Assembly: GCA_013359265.1 (NCBI GenBank)
Contig: JABWCD010000011.1
Location: 1-64,000, forward strand
Length of the DNA: 64,000 nt
Source: Candidatus Hydrogenedentota bacterium
GTDB lineage: Bacteria > Hydrogenedentota > Hydrogenedentia > Hydrogenedentales > SLHB01
Direction: 5' to 3'
This document shows, in pieces, positions 37,680 to 45,631 of the stretch. The position numbers and the translations under genes are program-made. The first letter of the stretch is position 1. Every line of letters starts with the position of its first letter. The notes below the pieces were generated by a model. It worked only from the letters and a program-made list of their open reading frames with translations. It made no database searches and was not told the origin of the DNA.

Positions 37680-38914
37680 CGGTATCCATCGCACTTACGA
37701 TCCTGTTCGCGTGCGTCGTGTTTCAGGCCCTTTTCGCCGGATACGAAACCGGCTTTGTATCGTTGAACCCGCTGCGGATTCGCTTCCTGGCGGAGGAGGA
37801 GGGTCGCGACCGCGCCAAACGCCTGCTCCGCTACGCGAGTAAACCGGATCAGATGCTCGCGATGCTGCTGATCGGCACCAACATTGCCACGGTCGTCGCC
37901 TCGATAGCCCTTGCCCGCGTGTTTTCCGAAGTGGCCGCGCTGCTCATCGCTACGCCGCTCTTCCTCGTCTTCTCCGAAATCGTCCCGAAAAGTATCTTCC
38001 GCGCGCATCCGAATCGGCTGTCGTTGTGGTTTCTTCCGCTCATTGAAACCTGGTACGTCGTTCTCGCCCCCATTGCGGCGCCCATCTCGTGGATCACCCG
38101 CGCCATGTTTCGCGGCAAGGGACATCACATCAGCCCGCTCATGACGACGCGCGAGGACGTTCGCGTGCTCGTGGACGAAAGCGCCCACCACGGAAACATC
38201 GCGCCGGAAGAGCAGCGTATGATTCACGGCGTCATCAACCTGCAAGCGACGCAGGCAAAGGAAATAATGGTACCGCGCATCGACATGCAGGCGTTGCCGG
38301 ACACGGCGACGCGCGCGGAGTTGCTCGCGCTGCTGGTGGAGTCCGGGCGCACGCGCGTGCCGATCTATCACGACAGCGTCGACTCCGTTACCGGTGTGGT
38401 CAATGCCCACGACGTGCTCATCGACGGCACGCCTGAGGTGCGGGACATCGCGCGGTTCGTGCGGCCGGTCATGCACGTGCCCGACACGATGAAGGTCGAC
38501 GATCTCTTCCAAGAGATGAAGCGACAGAAACAGCACATGGCGATCGTCACCGACGAATACGGCGGCACGGACGGATTGGTTACGATCGAGGACATCCTCG
38601 AAGAAATCTTCGGGGACATCCAGGACGAACACGACCGCGAAGAAAGTCAGATTCATCTCGTCGGACCCGGCGCCTACGTCATCGACGCGCGCACGTATCT
38701 CGACGACGTCTCGGAAGCGATCAACTACGAAATCGCGGACCCGGAGGTCGAGACGATAGGCGGCTGGCTCATGCGCGTTGCCGGCCGCATTCCCGTCCAG
38801 GGCGAAGTCGTCGCCAGCGGGCGCCTGCGCGCGACCGTGCTCGACGGAACGCCAAGCAGCATCAACAAGATTCGGCTCGAAGTGCTGCCGGAGCCGAAGG
38901 GGATAGATGGGTGA
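37676..38914 (+). CDS. CNNM-domain/CBS/CorC-HlyC transporter-associated protein 2
   Basis: 412 residues: a DUF21/CNNM membrane domain (ILFACVVFQALFAGYETGFV, MLLIGTNIATVVASIAL), CBS pair (IMVPRIDMQALPDTATRAE) and CorC_HlyC domain (HMAIVTDEYGGTDGLVTIED). It is a paralogue of the preceding gene, whose stop it overlaps. It lacks the extended N-terminus of copy 1, and the FFSGSETAFFS motif reads FAGYETGFVS. The two proteins may form a heteromer. An intergenic repeat follows. Confidence 0.9.
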   Translation: MTVSIALTILFACVVFQALFAGYETGFVSLNPLRIRFLAEEEGRDRAKRLLRYASKPDQMLAMLLIGTNIATVVASIALARVFSEVAALLIATPLFLVFSEIVPKSIFRAHPNRLSLWFLPLIETWYVVLAPIAAPISWITRAMFRGKGHHISPLMTTREDVRVLVDESAHHGNIAPEEQRMIHGVINLQATQAKEIMVPRIDMQALPDTATRAELLALLVESGRTRVPIYHDSVDSVTGVVNAHDVLIDGTPEVRDIARFVRPVMHVPDTMKVDDLFQEMKRQKQHMAIVTDEYGGTDGLVTIEDILEEIFGDIQDEHDREESQIHLVGPGAYVIDARTYLDDVSEAINYEIADPEVETIGGWLMRVAGRIPVQGEVVASGRLRATVLDGTPSSINKIRLEVLPEPKGIDG

Positions 38915-38995
38915 GCGTGCGCGGCGCGGGGGTGGTAGAGTTCAGGGAATCACGTGCCGGGAGTGCGCGCGACATCGAGCCAGGATCTCTTTGTG

Positions 38996-39110
38996 TTCAT
39001 ACTCGTGCTCGTGCTCGTGTGTCGTCATCGTACTCGTAGCTCGTTTCTCGATCATCGGATAACGATTACGAGTGACGAGCAGTAGCACGAGCACGATGGG
39101 TTGCCCGCGT
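38996..39110. repeat. Dispersed intergenic repeat, copy B
   Basis: Between the CNNM operon and the regulator gene. Segment 39007-39043 is 36 of 37 bases identical to 20799-20835. The left part contains three CTCGTG repeats and the right part has ACGAGCAG and GCACGAGCACGA, complementary to the left, so a stem is possible. Confidence 0.7.
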
Positions 39111-39166
39111 TCTTGTTTGCGAAACAGCACGACCACGACAAGCAACCGCGCAATACGCGATACGCG

Positions 39167-40174
39167 CTACCGGCAGTGCGCGCGAAACTCGCTCGGCGTG
39201 TGGCCCGTGATGGTCTTGAAACGGCGCGAAAAATAGTTGCCGTCCGGGAACCCGCTTCGTGCGGCGACTTCGCCGATATCGAGGGTCACGTCGCGCAAAA
39301 GCTTGCACGCGAGGGCGATGCGTTGCTCCGTGAGAAAGGCGGTGAACTTCGTCCCCGTCTGGCGATGGAACAGGCTCGAAAAGTGGTTTGGCGTCATGCG
39401 CGCCGCGCGCGCGACATTGGCGACCGTAAACGGCGCCGCGGGATTCTGCGCGACGATTGCCGTAACGATCTCGGATAACGATGTGCCGTTCGCGACAGTG
39501 CGCGATGTAACCGATCCTTCGCATGCCTGGGAAAACACTTCGCGCAGATCGCGGTCTAACGCGCGCGTGGAGTATGCCGCCGCGGGAACGTTCGTAGCCG
39601 GCGTTCGGTTTGGCGCGCAGATCGACCGCGCCAACTCCGCCAGCGCGCTCGCGGCCAAATCGACAATCGCCTTGACGACGGCCTGTTTCTCGGTCTCGAG
39701 TTCGGGGAGACTCTGGTAGACCTTGCGCAATTTCGTCTTGTCGATGGGCACGTCTTTTATGTGTCTTCGCGCCGCTTGCCAGCCCCTCCTGCGGTCCGGC
39801 GCCGCATACGCGCAGGAACTGACTACGACGAACTGACCCCCTGCTTCCGCGGGTTTAACCGCCGGGGCCGCGACGATCGAAATCCCGCCATGGCAGCAAT
39901 AATCGCTCACGCCGTGGTAGCAGGCGCGCATCGCCACGAGGGATCGGCACGCCGAGCACCGCCGCGCCCCTTCTTCCGTCGCCCGCATCGCCTGGCAAAA
40001 CGGCGGCAAGTCCGATTCGTGGCCGTCGAGGCCGATGCGAACGATTTCGCCGTTGCGTTGGCCGAGAATGAGTAGCGTGCTGCCGGTGATTTCACGGGCC
40101 ATGCGCGAGAGTTTGCGCATGACCGGATCGCGCTGGACCGCCCCGGCGAGGCGGTCGAATTCCACGGTATTCAT
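39167..40174 (-). CDS. PocR-domain AraC-family regulator
   Basis: 335 residues. The N-terminal PocR sensory domain has a cysteine-rich centre: ARRCSACRSLVAMRACYHGV then YCCHGGISIVAAP. The C-terminal AraC DNA-binding domain has two helix-turn-helix motifs, FTVANVARAARMTPNHFSSLF and LDIGEVAARSGFPDGNYFSRR, ending FKTITGHTPSEFRAHCR. PocR domains bind small organic ligands. It is divergent from the decahaem cytochrome with about 250 bases between starts, so it may control that gene. The ATG at 40174 was chosen as start. Confidence 0.88.
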   Translation of the reverse strand: MNTVEFDRLAGAVQRDPVMRKLSRMAREITGSTLLILGQRNGEIVRIGLDGHESDLPPFCQAMRATEEGARRCSACRSLVAMRACYHGVSDYCCHGGISIVAAPAVKPAEAGGQFVVVSSCAYAAPDRRRGWQAARRHIKDVPIDKTKLRKVYQSLPELETEKQAVVKAIVDLAASALAELARSICAPNRTPATNVPAAAYSTRALDRDLREVFSQACEGSVTSRTVANGTSLSEIVTAIVAQNPAAPFTVANVARAARMTPNHFSSLFHRQTGTKFTAFLTEQRIALACKLLRDVTLDIGEVAARSGFPDGNYFSRRFKTITGHTPSEFRAHCR

Positions 40175-40294
40175 GTCTATCCCCCACATTTTTCTAGCAT
40201 AGTTTTGGATAGGACTTCAACTGTGGCGTTCGCGCCGCACCGCGTTTTCGCGGCGAAAATCGTAGAAATGTCCAGAAGTTCGTAGTTTCCTCTA

Positions 40295-40323
40295 TTGGCC
40301 CGCAAACAGCCGGTATCTACACT
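40295..40323 (+). promoter_or_regulatory. Candidate sigma-70-like promoter of the decahaem gene
   Basis: TTGGCC at 40295-40300 and TACACT at 40318-40323 are separated by 17 bases, each matching the consensus at four of six positions. It lies 99 bases before the cytochrome start and in the region shared with the divergent regulator. Confidence 0.35.
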
Positions 40324-40421
40324 ATTCAAATGACCGCCGGGTTCTCGGGGGAGGGCCCGCCGGAACGCGCCGCGGAGCGGCCCGAGCCGCCACGCGGGGC
40401 AACTTTTTGGGGGAATACCGT

Positions 40422-42269
40422 ATGAGCAAGCACACCGTTCCAAAGCCCGCCCTTTTCGTTTCAATTGCTGTACTGCTGTTGATTCTCGGCGCAGGGTGTC
40501 CGACGAACTCGCCGCCTGACCCGGACCCCGATCCGGATCCCGATCCCGACCCCGCGCCGAGCCTGACGCTCGAAGCGGATGTCACGGACTTGGACCCGGG
40601 CCAGACCGTCACAATTCGCGCCGTGTCGACGGACAAGGACGACACGGTGTTTACGTGGTGCGTGAGCAATACGTCGGTGTGCGCGCTTTCGGCGGAGAAA
40701 CTCGAGGCGGGCGATTCGGTCACGCTGACCGCGGTCGGCGGCGGCGGCGCGATTGTGATGGCGACCGGTTCGCACAGCGGAATGGCGGGGTCGATCGAGT
40801 TTGCGGTCTCCGGCCCCGCAATCGTCTCGCACGCCGGCCGATACACCGCATACGAGGGCGCGAAGACGTGCGCGCCGTGCCATCCCGGTAAGGCCAGCGA
40901 GGTTCATGCGTCGGTCCACTACCAGTGGAACGGCCCATCACCCGATGTCGTCGGTTCGGACAGCGGCGGGAAGATGACCGGCATGAACGATTTTTGCACG
41001 TCGCCAGGCATCAATTTCATCGGACTGCTGACGAACCTGCAGGGCCAACAGGTGAGCGGCGGCTGCGCGCAATGCCACGTCGGCATGGGTTCCAAGCCGA
41101 CGCTCGATCTAACGCAGGCGCAACTCGACAACGTTGACTGTCTCATTTGCCACTCGCGCGATTACCGGCGGAAAGTCGTGTCGGAAAACGGCGTGTTCAA
41201 GTTCGCCGTGGACGAAGCGGCAATGCCGGTACCGATGCTGCAGGCCATCACGACGATTCAGCCGCGCCCGAACGATACGTGCATCAAGTGCCACGCCTTC
41301 GCCGGCGGCGGACAAAACAACAAGCGCGGCGACATTGAAGCGGCGCACTACAACGCAACGCGCGAGTTCGACGTACACATGGCGTCCGTCGAAAACGGCG
41401 GCGCGGGACTGTTGTGCATCGATTGCCACGTCTTCGATGAGCACAAAGTGCGCGGACGCGGCGTCGACCTGCGCGCGACAGATTCGGAAATCGCGCTGCA
41501 CTGCACGTCGTGCCACGACGAGAAACCGCACAATAACGACCAAATCGACCGCCACACGGGCCGGCTCGAGTGCACGGTCTGCCATATCCCGGAATTCTCA
41601 CGCGGGAGTTCGACCGAAATGTACCGCGACTTCAGCGTCCAGGAAGTCAACACGGTGCGGCAACTGTATGAGCCCGCGCTGACGCGGCAACAAAACGTGT
41701 TGCCGGAGTATCGCTTCTTCGACGGGCTATCGTATGTCTATTCCGCCGGGCAGGCCGCCGAGGTGGACCCCGAGACCGGCTTCCTTTCGATGGCGCGGCC
41801 CGTGGCAAACATCGACACCCGGCATGCGAAACTGAACGCGTTCAAAGTTCACTACGGCTACCAGCCAATCGACCCCGTAACCAACAAGTTCATACCGTTG
41901 AAGATGGGGATCTACTTCCAGACGACAAATATCGACGGCGCGATAACAACGGGCGCAGCACAATCCGGGATCGCGTTGCCGCAGGGCTACGAGTTCGTGG
42001 AAACGCAGCGGTATATGGGACTGTTCCACGAGGTGGCGCCGGCCGAAAATGCGCTGGGGTGCGCGGACTGCCATTCGGGCGGCTCGCGGATGGACTTCGA
42101 CAAATTGGGGTACGCGCCAAAGACGGAGTATCTCGGCGAACCGTTGTGCGTGGTATGCCACCAGGACCAATCGAACGATTGGGACGAGGACGAGTACTTC
42201 TTCGAGGTACACGAAGAGCACGTCGCGGAGAACAATATGGATTGCCGCTTCTGCCACACGTGGAAGTGA
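40422..42269 (+). CDS. Decahaem c-type cytochrome lipoprotein, OTR-like
   Basis: 615 residues. A lipoprotein signal (LLLILGAGC) leads to an Asp-Pro repeat linker (DPDPDPDPDPAP) and a beta-rich domain of about 90 residues (TLEADVTDLDPGQTVTIRAV). The rest has ten CxxCH motifs: CAPCH, CAQCH, CLICH, CIKCH, CIDCH, CTSCH, CTVCH, CADCH, CVVCH and CRFCH. The MNDFCTSPG and LDNVDCLICH segments recall octahaem tetrathionate reductase (OTR) family members. It is probably a surface or periplasmic electron-transfer or reductase protein. The ATG at 40422 follows a GGGGGAAT site. No dedicated partner gene lies beside it; the divergent PocR-AraC gene is the likely regulator. Confidence 0.88.
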   Translation: MSKHTVPKPALFVSIAVLLLILGAGCPTNSPPDPDPDPDPDPDPAPSLTLEADVTDLDPGQTVTIRAVSTDKDDTVFTWCVSNTSVCALSAEKLEAGDSVTLTAVGGGGAIVMATGSHSGMAGSIEFAVSGPAIVSHAGRYTAYEGAKTCAPCHPGKASEVHASVHYQWNGPSPDVVGSDSGGKMTGMNDFCTSPGINFIGLLTNLQGQQVSGGCAQCHVGMGSKPTLDLTQAQLDNVDCLICHSRDYRRKVVSENGVFKFAVDEAAMPVPMLQAITTIQPRPNDTCIKCHAFAGGGQNNKRGDIEAAHYNATREFDVHMASVENGGAGLLCIDCHVFDEHKVRGRGVDLRATDSEIALHCTSCHDEKPHNNDQIDRHTGRLECTVCHIPEFSRGSSTEMYRDFSVQEVNTVRQLYEPALTRQQNVLPEYRFFDGLSYVYSAGQAAEVDPETGFLSMARPVANIDTRHAKLNAFKVHYGYQPIDPVTNKFIPLKMGIYFQTTNIDGAITTGAAQSGIALPQGYEFVETQRYMGLFHEVAPAENALGCADCHSGGSRMDFDKLGYAPKTEYLGEPLCVVCHQDQSNDWDEDEYFFEVHEEHVAENNMDCRFCHTWK

Positions 42270-42373
42270 TGCGTTAGCCGGGCATTCGACGGTGAAATGG
42301 CGCGTTGCCGGCTCGATTCAAGCAGGGACCGGCAACGCGCCATACGTTTGCGACTTCGTAGTGGTCACTTTGA

Positions 42374-42480
42374 GGGAATTCGAGTGCTCGATTACGAGTG
42401 ACGATGAGGCGGAGCATCATCTCGATGCGAAACGAAGCGAGAATGATGTCCGTTTTCTCGTGCTATCCGATCTCGACGTT
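42374..42480. repeat. Dispersed intergenic repeat, copy C
   Basis: Between the decahaem gene and the P-type ATPase gene. 42374-42399 is 25 of 26 bases identical to 20721-20746, and the following bases (ATGAGGCGGAGC) resemble ATGAAGCGGAGC in copy A. Confidence 0.65.
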
Positions 42481-42482
42481 CG

Positions 42483-44660
42483 CTAGACCGACGAGGGCGT
42501 ACCGCGAAGTAACCGTAGCGAATTGAATATGACGACGAGCGACGCGCCCATGTCCGCTGCGATTGCCATCCACAACGTCGCGACGCCCGCAAGCGCGAGC
42601 GCGAGGAAGGCCGCTTTCACGCCCAACGCGAACACGATATTCTGTCGAATGGTGGCGCGTGCCCTGCGCGCGTGGCCGATCAGCCACGGCACGCGCGACA
42701 GGTCGTCGGACATGAGCGCAATGTCGGCCGTCTCGATCGCCGCGTCGGAGCCGATGGCCGCCATGGCGATGCCGACGTGTGCCGCGGCCAATGCCGGGGC
42801 GTCGTTGACGCCGTCCCCGATCATCGCAACGGTGCGGTATCGCTTGGCAAGTTCCTCCACTGCGTTGACCTTGTCCTCCGGTAACAGTTCCGCTCCGAAA
42901 TCGTCCGCCCCCACGGCGTCGGCCACGTCGTGCGCGGTACGAAAATTGTCGCCGGTCAGCATCTGGATGTGCGCGACGCCTAACCGTTTCATCGCGAGGA
43001 CGCTGTCTCGCGCGTTCTCGCGCAGCGTGTCCGCAAGGCCGATAAATCCGACCACCTTTGCGCCAATTCCCACGGCGACCACGGAATGGCCCGCGTCTTC
43101 AAGCAATACCGCGGTCTCGTGAAACGCACACTCGTCCGCGCTGACTTCGTGGAGCATGCGATGGCTTCCGGCCCAACAGAGTTCCCCATCTATGCGCGCC
43201 TGTATGCCGCGCCCCGCAAGCATTCTCACCTCGCCTGCGGGCGGCACCCGTACGCCGTCCACGTGCGCGCGAGCGACAATTGCGCGGGCAATGGGGTGGT
43301 CACTGTTGGATTCGAGCGCCGCGGCGAATGCGAGTACGTCGCGTTCTGTGTGACCGTTGATCGGCACGATGCGCTGAACGCCCACTTCACCGCGCGTCAG
43401 CGTTCCCGTCTTGTCGATGGCGGCCGCATCAATCAATCCCGCCTGCTCAAGATACACGCCCCCCTTGATCAGCACGCCCGCGCGGGCGGCCGCCGCCAAA
43501 CCCGCGACATTGCTTACCGGCGTCGAAATGACCAGCGCGCACGGGCACGCAATCACCAGCACGACCAGCGCCTCGTAGAACCACCGCTGCCAATCGCCGT
43601 CCAATGACGGAGGCACAACCGCAATGCCCAAGGCGAGCGCCATCATGGCCGGGGTGTAGTAGCGGGCAAACGTCTCTACCCACTGCTCGCTTTTCGCACG
43701 CCGGGATTGCGCCTCCTCGACCATATGAATCGTCCGCGCAAGCGTTGTGTCCGTTGCCGCGCGCGTGACACGCAGCGCGATCGCGCCTTCGTTGTTAATC
43801 GTGCCCGCGTACACCGTGTCGCCGACGGTCTTCGCAACCGGCATCGATTCACCGGTGATCGGCGCTTGGTTCACCGACGTGCTGCCCGCTTCAACCGTGC
43901 CGTCGAGCGGGATACGCTCGCCCGGGCGCACAATAACTTCCGCACCAACTGCTACGCTGTCGATGGACTTTTCCTCTTCGCATCCGTCGTGAGGACAGCG
44001 GACGCGCGCCGTCTGCGGCGCCAGCTCCATCAGCGCGCGGATCGCGTTGCGCGCACGGCCTACGCTCCACGATTCCATGAGTAACGCGAGCGAAAACAGA
44101 AACGCGACGCTTGCCGCTTCAAACCATTGGCCAAGCAACACCGCGCCGATCACCGCGACCGTCATCAGTAAGTTCATGTCCGCGCGCATGCGCCGCGCCG
44201 CGCTGAAGGCGCGCGGGAAAACAAACCATCCACCGCCGAGGATCGAAATTGCGTACAACGCAATCGAGTCGAATCCGGGAGCGATATCCGATGCATCCGC
44301 AAGCGCGGGGAGCAGGCCCGTGCTGCGCGCATGGAGCGCTAATCCGGCTATCGCGGCGGCGCCACTGATCGCGCACGTCGCACCGCGGCCATATCGCGTC
44401 CACCAGGTCTCGTGGTCTTCCCGCGCCCGCGCGGCGATTGCTTCGTCCCACGGTATCGCCGTGAGTCCCGCGGCAGATACAGCGCGGATCACCTGGTCAG
44501 CGTCAACCGCAGGGGCCCCTTCGCAGATCGTCATCTTCGCGCTGAGCAAATCGAAACGAAGTCTGTCCGCATCGTCTACCAAGGGGCCAACGGTCTGGCG
44601 CAATGCCGCAATCTCCTCGGCGCAATCCATGCCGAGGATTTTGTATGACTGGGGCGACAT
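42483..44660 (-). CDS. Zn/Cd/Pb-type P-type ATPase (ZntA/CadA-like)
   Basis: 725-residue metal-exporting ATPase. An N-terminal HMA-like domain has GMDCAEE, so the second metal-binding Cys is missing. The transport motif is CPC (LVIACPCALVISTP), phosphorylation site DKTGTLTRGE, HP locus SNSDHPIARA and the hinge GDGVNDAPALAAA. The last helix NSLRLLRG is typical of the Zn/Cd/Pb group. Eight transmembrane helices can be recognised. The start gives MSPQSYKILG. It likely provides zinc or cadmium tolerance. Confidence 0.92.
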   Translation of the reverse strand: MSPQSYKILGMDCAEEIAALRQTVGPLVDDADRLRFDLLSAKMTICEGAPAVDADQVIRAVSAAGLTAIPWDEAIAARAREDHETWWTRYGRGATCAISGAAAIAGLALHARSTGLLPALADASDIAPGFDSIALYAISILGGGWFVFPRAFSAARRMRADMNLLMTVAVIGAVLLGQWFEAASVAFLFSLALLMESWSVGRARNAIRALMELAPQTARVRCPHDGCEEEKSIDSVAVGAEVIVRPGERIPLDGTVEAGSTSVNQAPITGESMPVAKTVGDTVYAGTINNEGAIALRVTRAATDTTLARTIHMVEEAQSRRAKSEQWVETFARYYTPAMMALALGIAVVPPSLDGDWQRWFYEALVVLVIACPCALVISTPVSNVAGLAAAARAGVLIKGGVYLEQAGLIDAAAIDKTGTLTRGEVGVQRIVPINGHTERDVLAFAAALESNSDHPIARAIVARAHVDGVRVPPAGEVRMLAGRGIQARIDGELCWAGSHRMLHEVSADECAFHETAVLLEDAGHSVVAVGIGAKVVGFIGLADTLRENARDSVLAMKRLGVAHIQMLTGDNFRTAHDVADAVGADDFGAELLPEDKVNAVEELAKRYRTVAMIGDGVNDAPALAAAHVGIAMAAIGSDAAIETADIALMSDDLSRVPWLIGHARRARATIRQNIVFALGVKAAFLALALAGVATLWMAIAADMGASLVVIFNSLRLLRGTPSSV

Positions 44661-44681
44661 GTTGGTGAGTATACAAGAGGG

Positions 44682-45479
44682 CTAATGGAGGGACGGAGTC
44701 GATAGGCTCGAATCGGCAGTCTGGCCGCTACTACTCGTTTGCGTCACCGTTTCGCGCGCGGCGGGCGCGGACGGGAACACGGCGGATCGCGGTGTACGAA
44801 AGACGAGCAGGTTGTTGTAGTACCACGATTGCACGTGGCCGGATTCCTTCCACGCGGCGCGCCATCGTGCGGTAAGCGGCCAATCCAACACGCGATCGCG
44901 CGCGCCAAACTTCTCAATCCAATACTCGTGCGGTTGTTCGTTGACGTGGTCGGTGCCGCCCTGCCCGGGAGGCGCGGCCGTAAACACGATCGTCCTGCCG
45001 AGCTGCACGAGCAAATCCACGTAGCGCTCCGCGGCAGGCTCGGGAATGTGTTCGGCAACTTCCATGCTGACGGCCACATCGAACGGCTGTCCCGCGTCGA
45101 ACGAGTCGTTTGCGATGTCGAACCGCCGCACATCGAGGCCGCGCTTCCGGCAAATCTCCCTCGCGGCCTCCGCGAATTCGAGACCCGATACGACACAACC
45201 GGCGTCGCGCAGCGTTGCGAGAAGCGCGCCCGTGCCGCACCCGACGTCGATGACGGACCGCGGAGCGAGATCGCCCATGATACTCGCGGTGATGTCCGGT
45301 GCGCTCTCCAATGCGGGTCCATCGATGTCCCGCGCGAAGTAGTCGGCGTCGTACGTAAAGTCCCGCGGCAACCACGCGGATTTTAGCCGGGCGACGGCCT
45401 CGCGGCCCAGGAGCGCGCGCGCAACATGGCGAATTGGTCCGCGCAGGTAGGGGTACAATCGCCGCATGACGGCATTCAT
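44682..45479 (-). CDS. Class I SAM-dependent methyltransferase
   Basis: 265 residues. SAM-binding motif I is VIDVGCGTGALLATL and motif II is FDVAVSMEVAEHIPEPAAER, the UbiG/UbiE-like pattern. It lacks membrane helices. The C-terminus is a low-complexity tail of Ser/Thr (VTQTSSSGQTADSSLST). It is upstream on the same strand of the P-type ATPase gene, with 21 bases between them. The substrate is unknown. ATG at 45479 is used; one four codons later is possible. Confidence 0.83.
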   Translation of the reverse strand: MNAVMRRLYPYLRGPIRHVARALLGREAVARLKSAWLPRDFTYDADYFARDIDGPALESAPDITASIMGDLAPRSVIDVGCGTGALLATLRDAGCVVSGLEFAEAAREICRKRGLDVRRFDIANDSFDAGQPFDVAVSMEVAEHIPEPAAERYVDLLVQLGRTIVFTAAPPGQGGTDHVNEQPHEYWIEKFGARDRVLDWPLTARWRAAWKESGHVQSWYYNNLLVFRTPRSAVFPSAPAARETVTQTSSSGQTADSSLSTPSLH

Positions 45480-45631
45480 ACGAAGGCCGCCGCGTGTACG
45501 AGCAAGCGCGTACGATCAAACGAATTCATTCAACCCCCGCCTAAACACGATGCGAACGAGCATTGTCGCGCGCCGCTTCGGCGCGCCCGTCGGTTTCCGT
45601 AGTCCTTCGCGCGGTGGCCAAAGCCCGCGCT

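Noticed and set aside
40511-40556. Short-period repeat possibly functional as DNA
   Set aside because: It codes for an Asp-Pro linker in the decahaem lipoprotein, which explains the periodicity.
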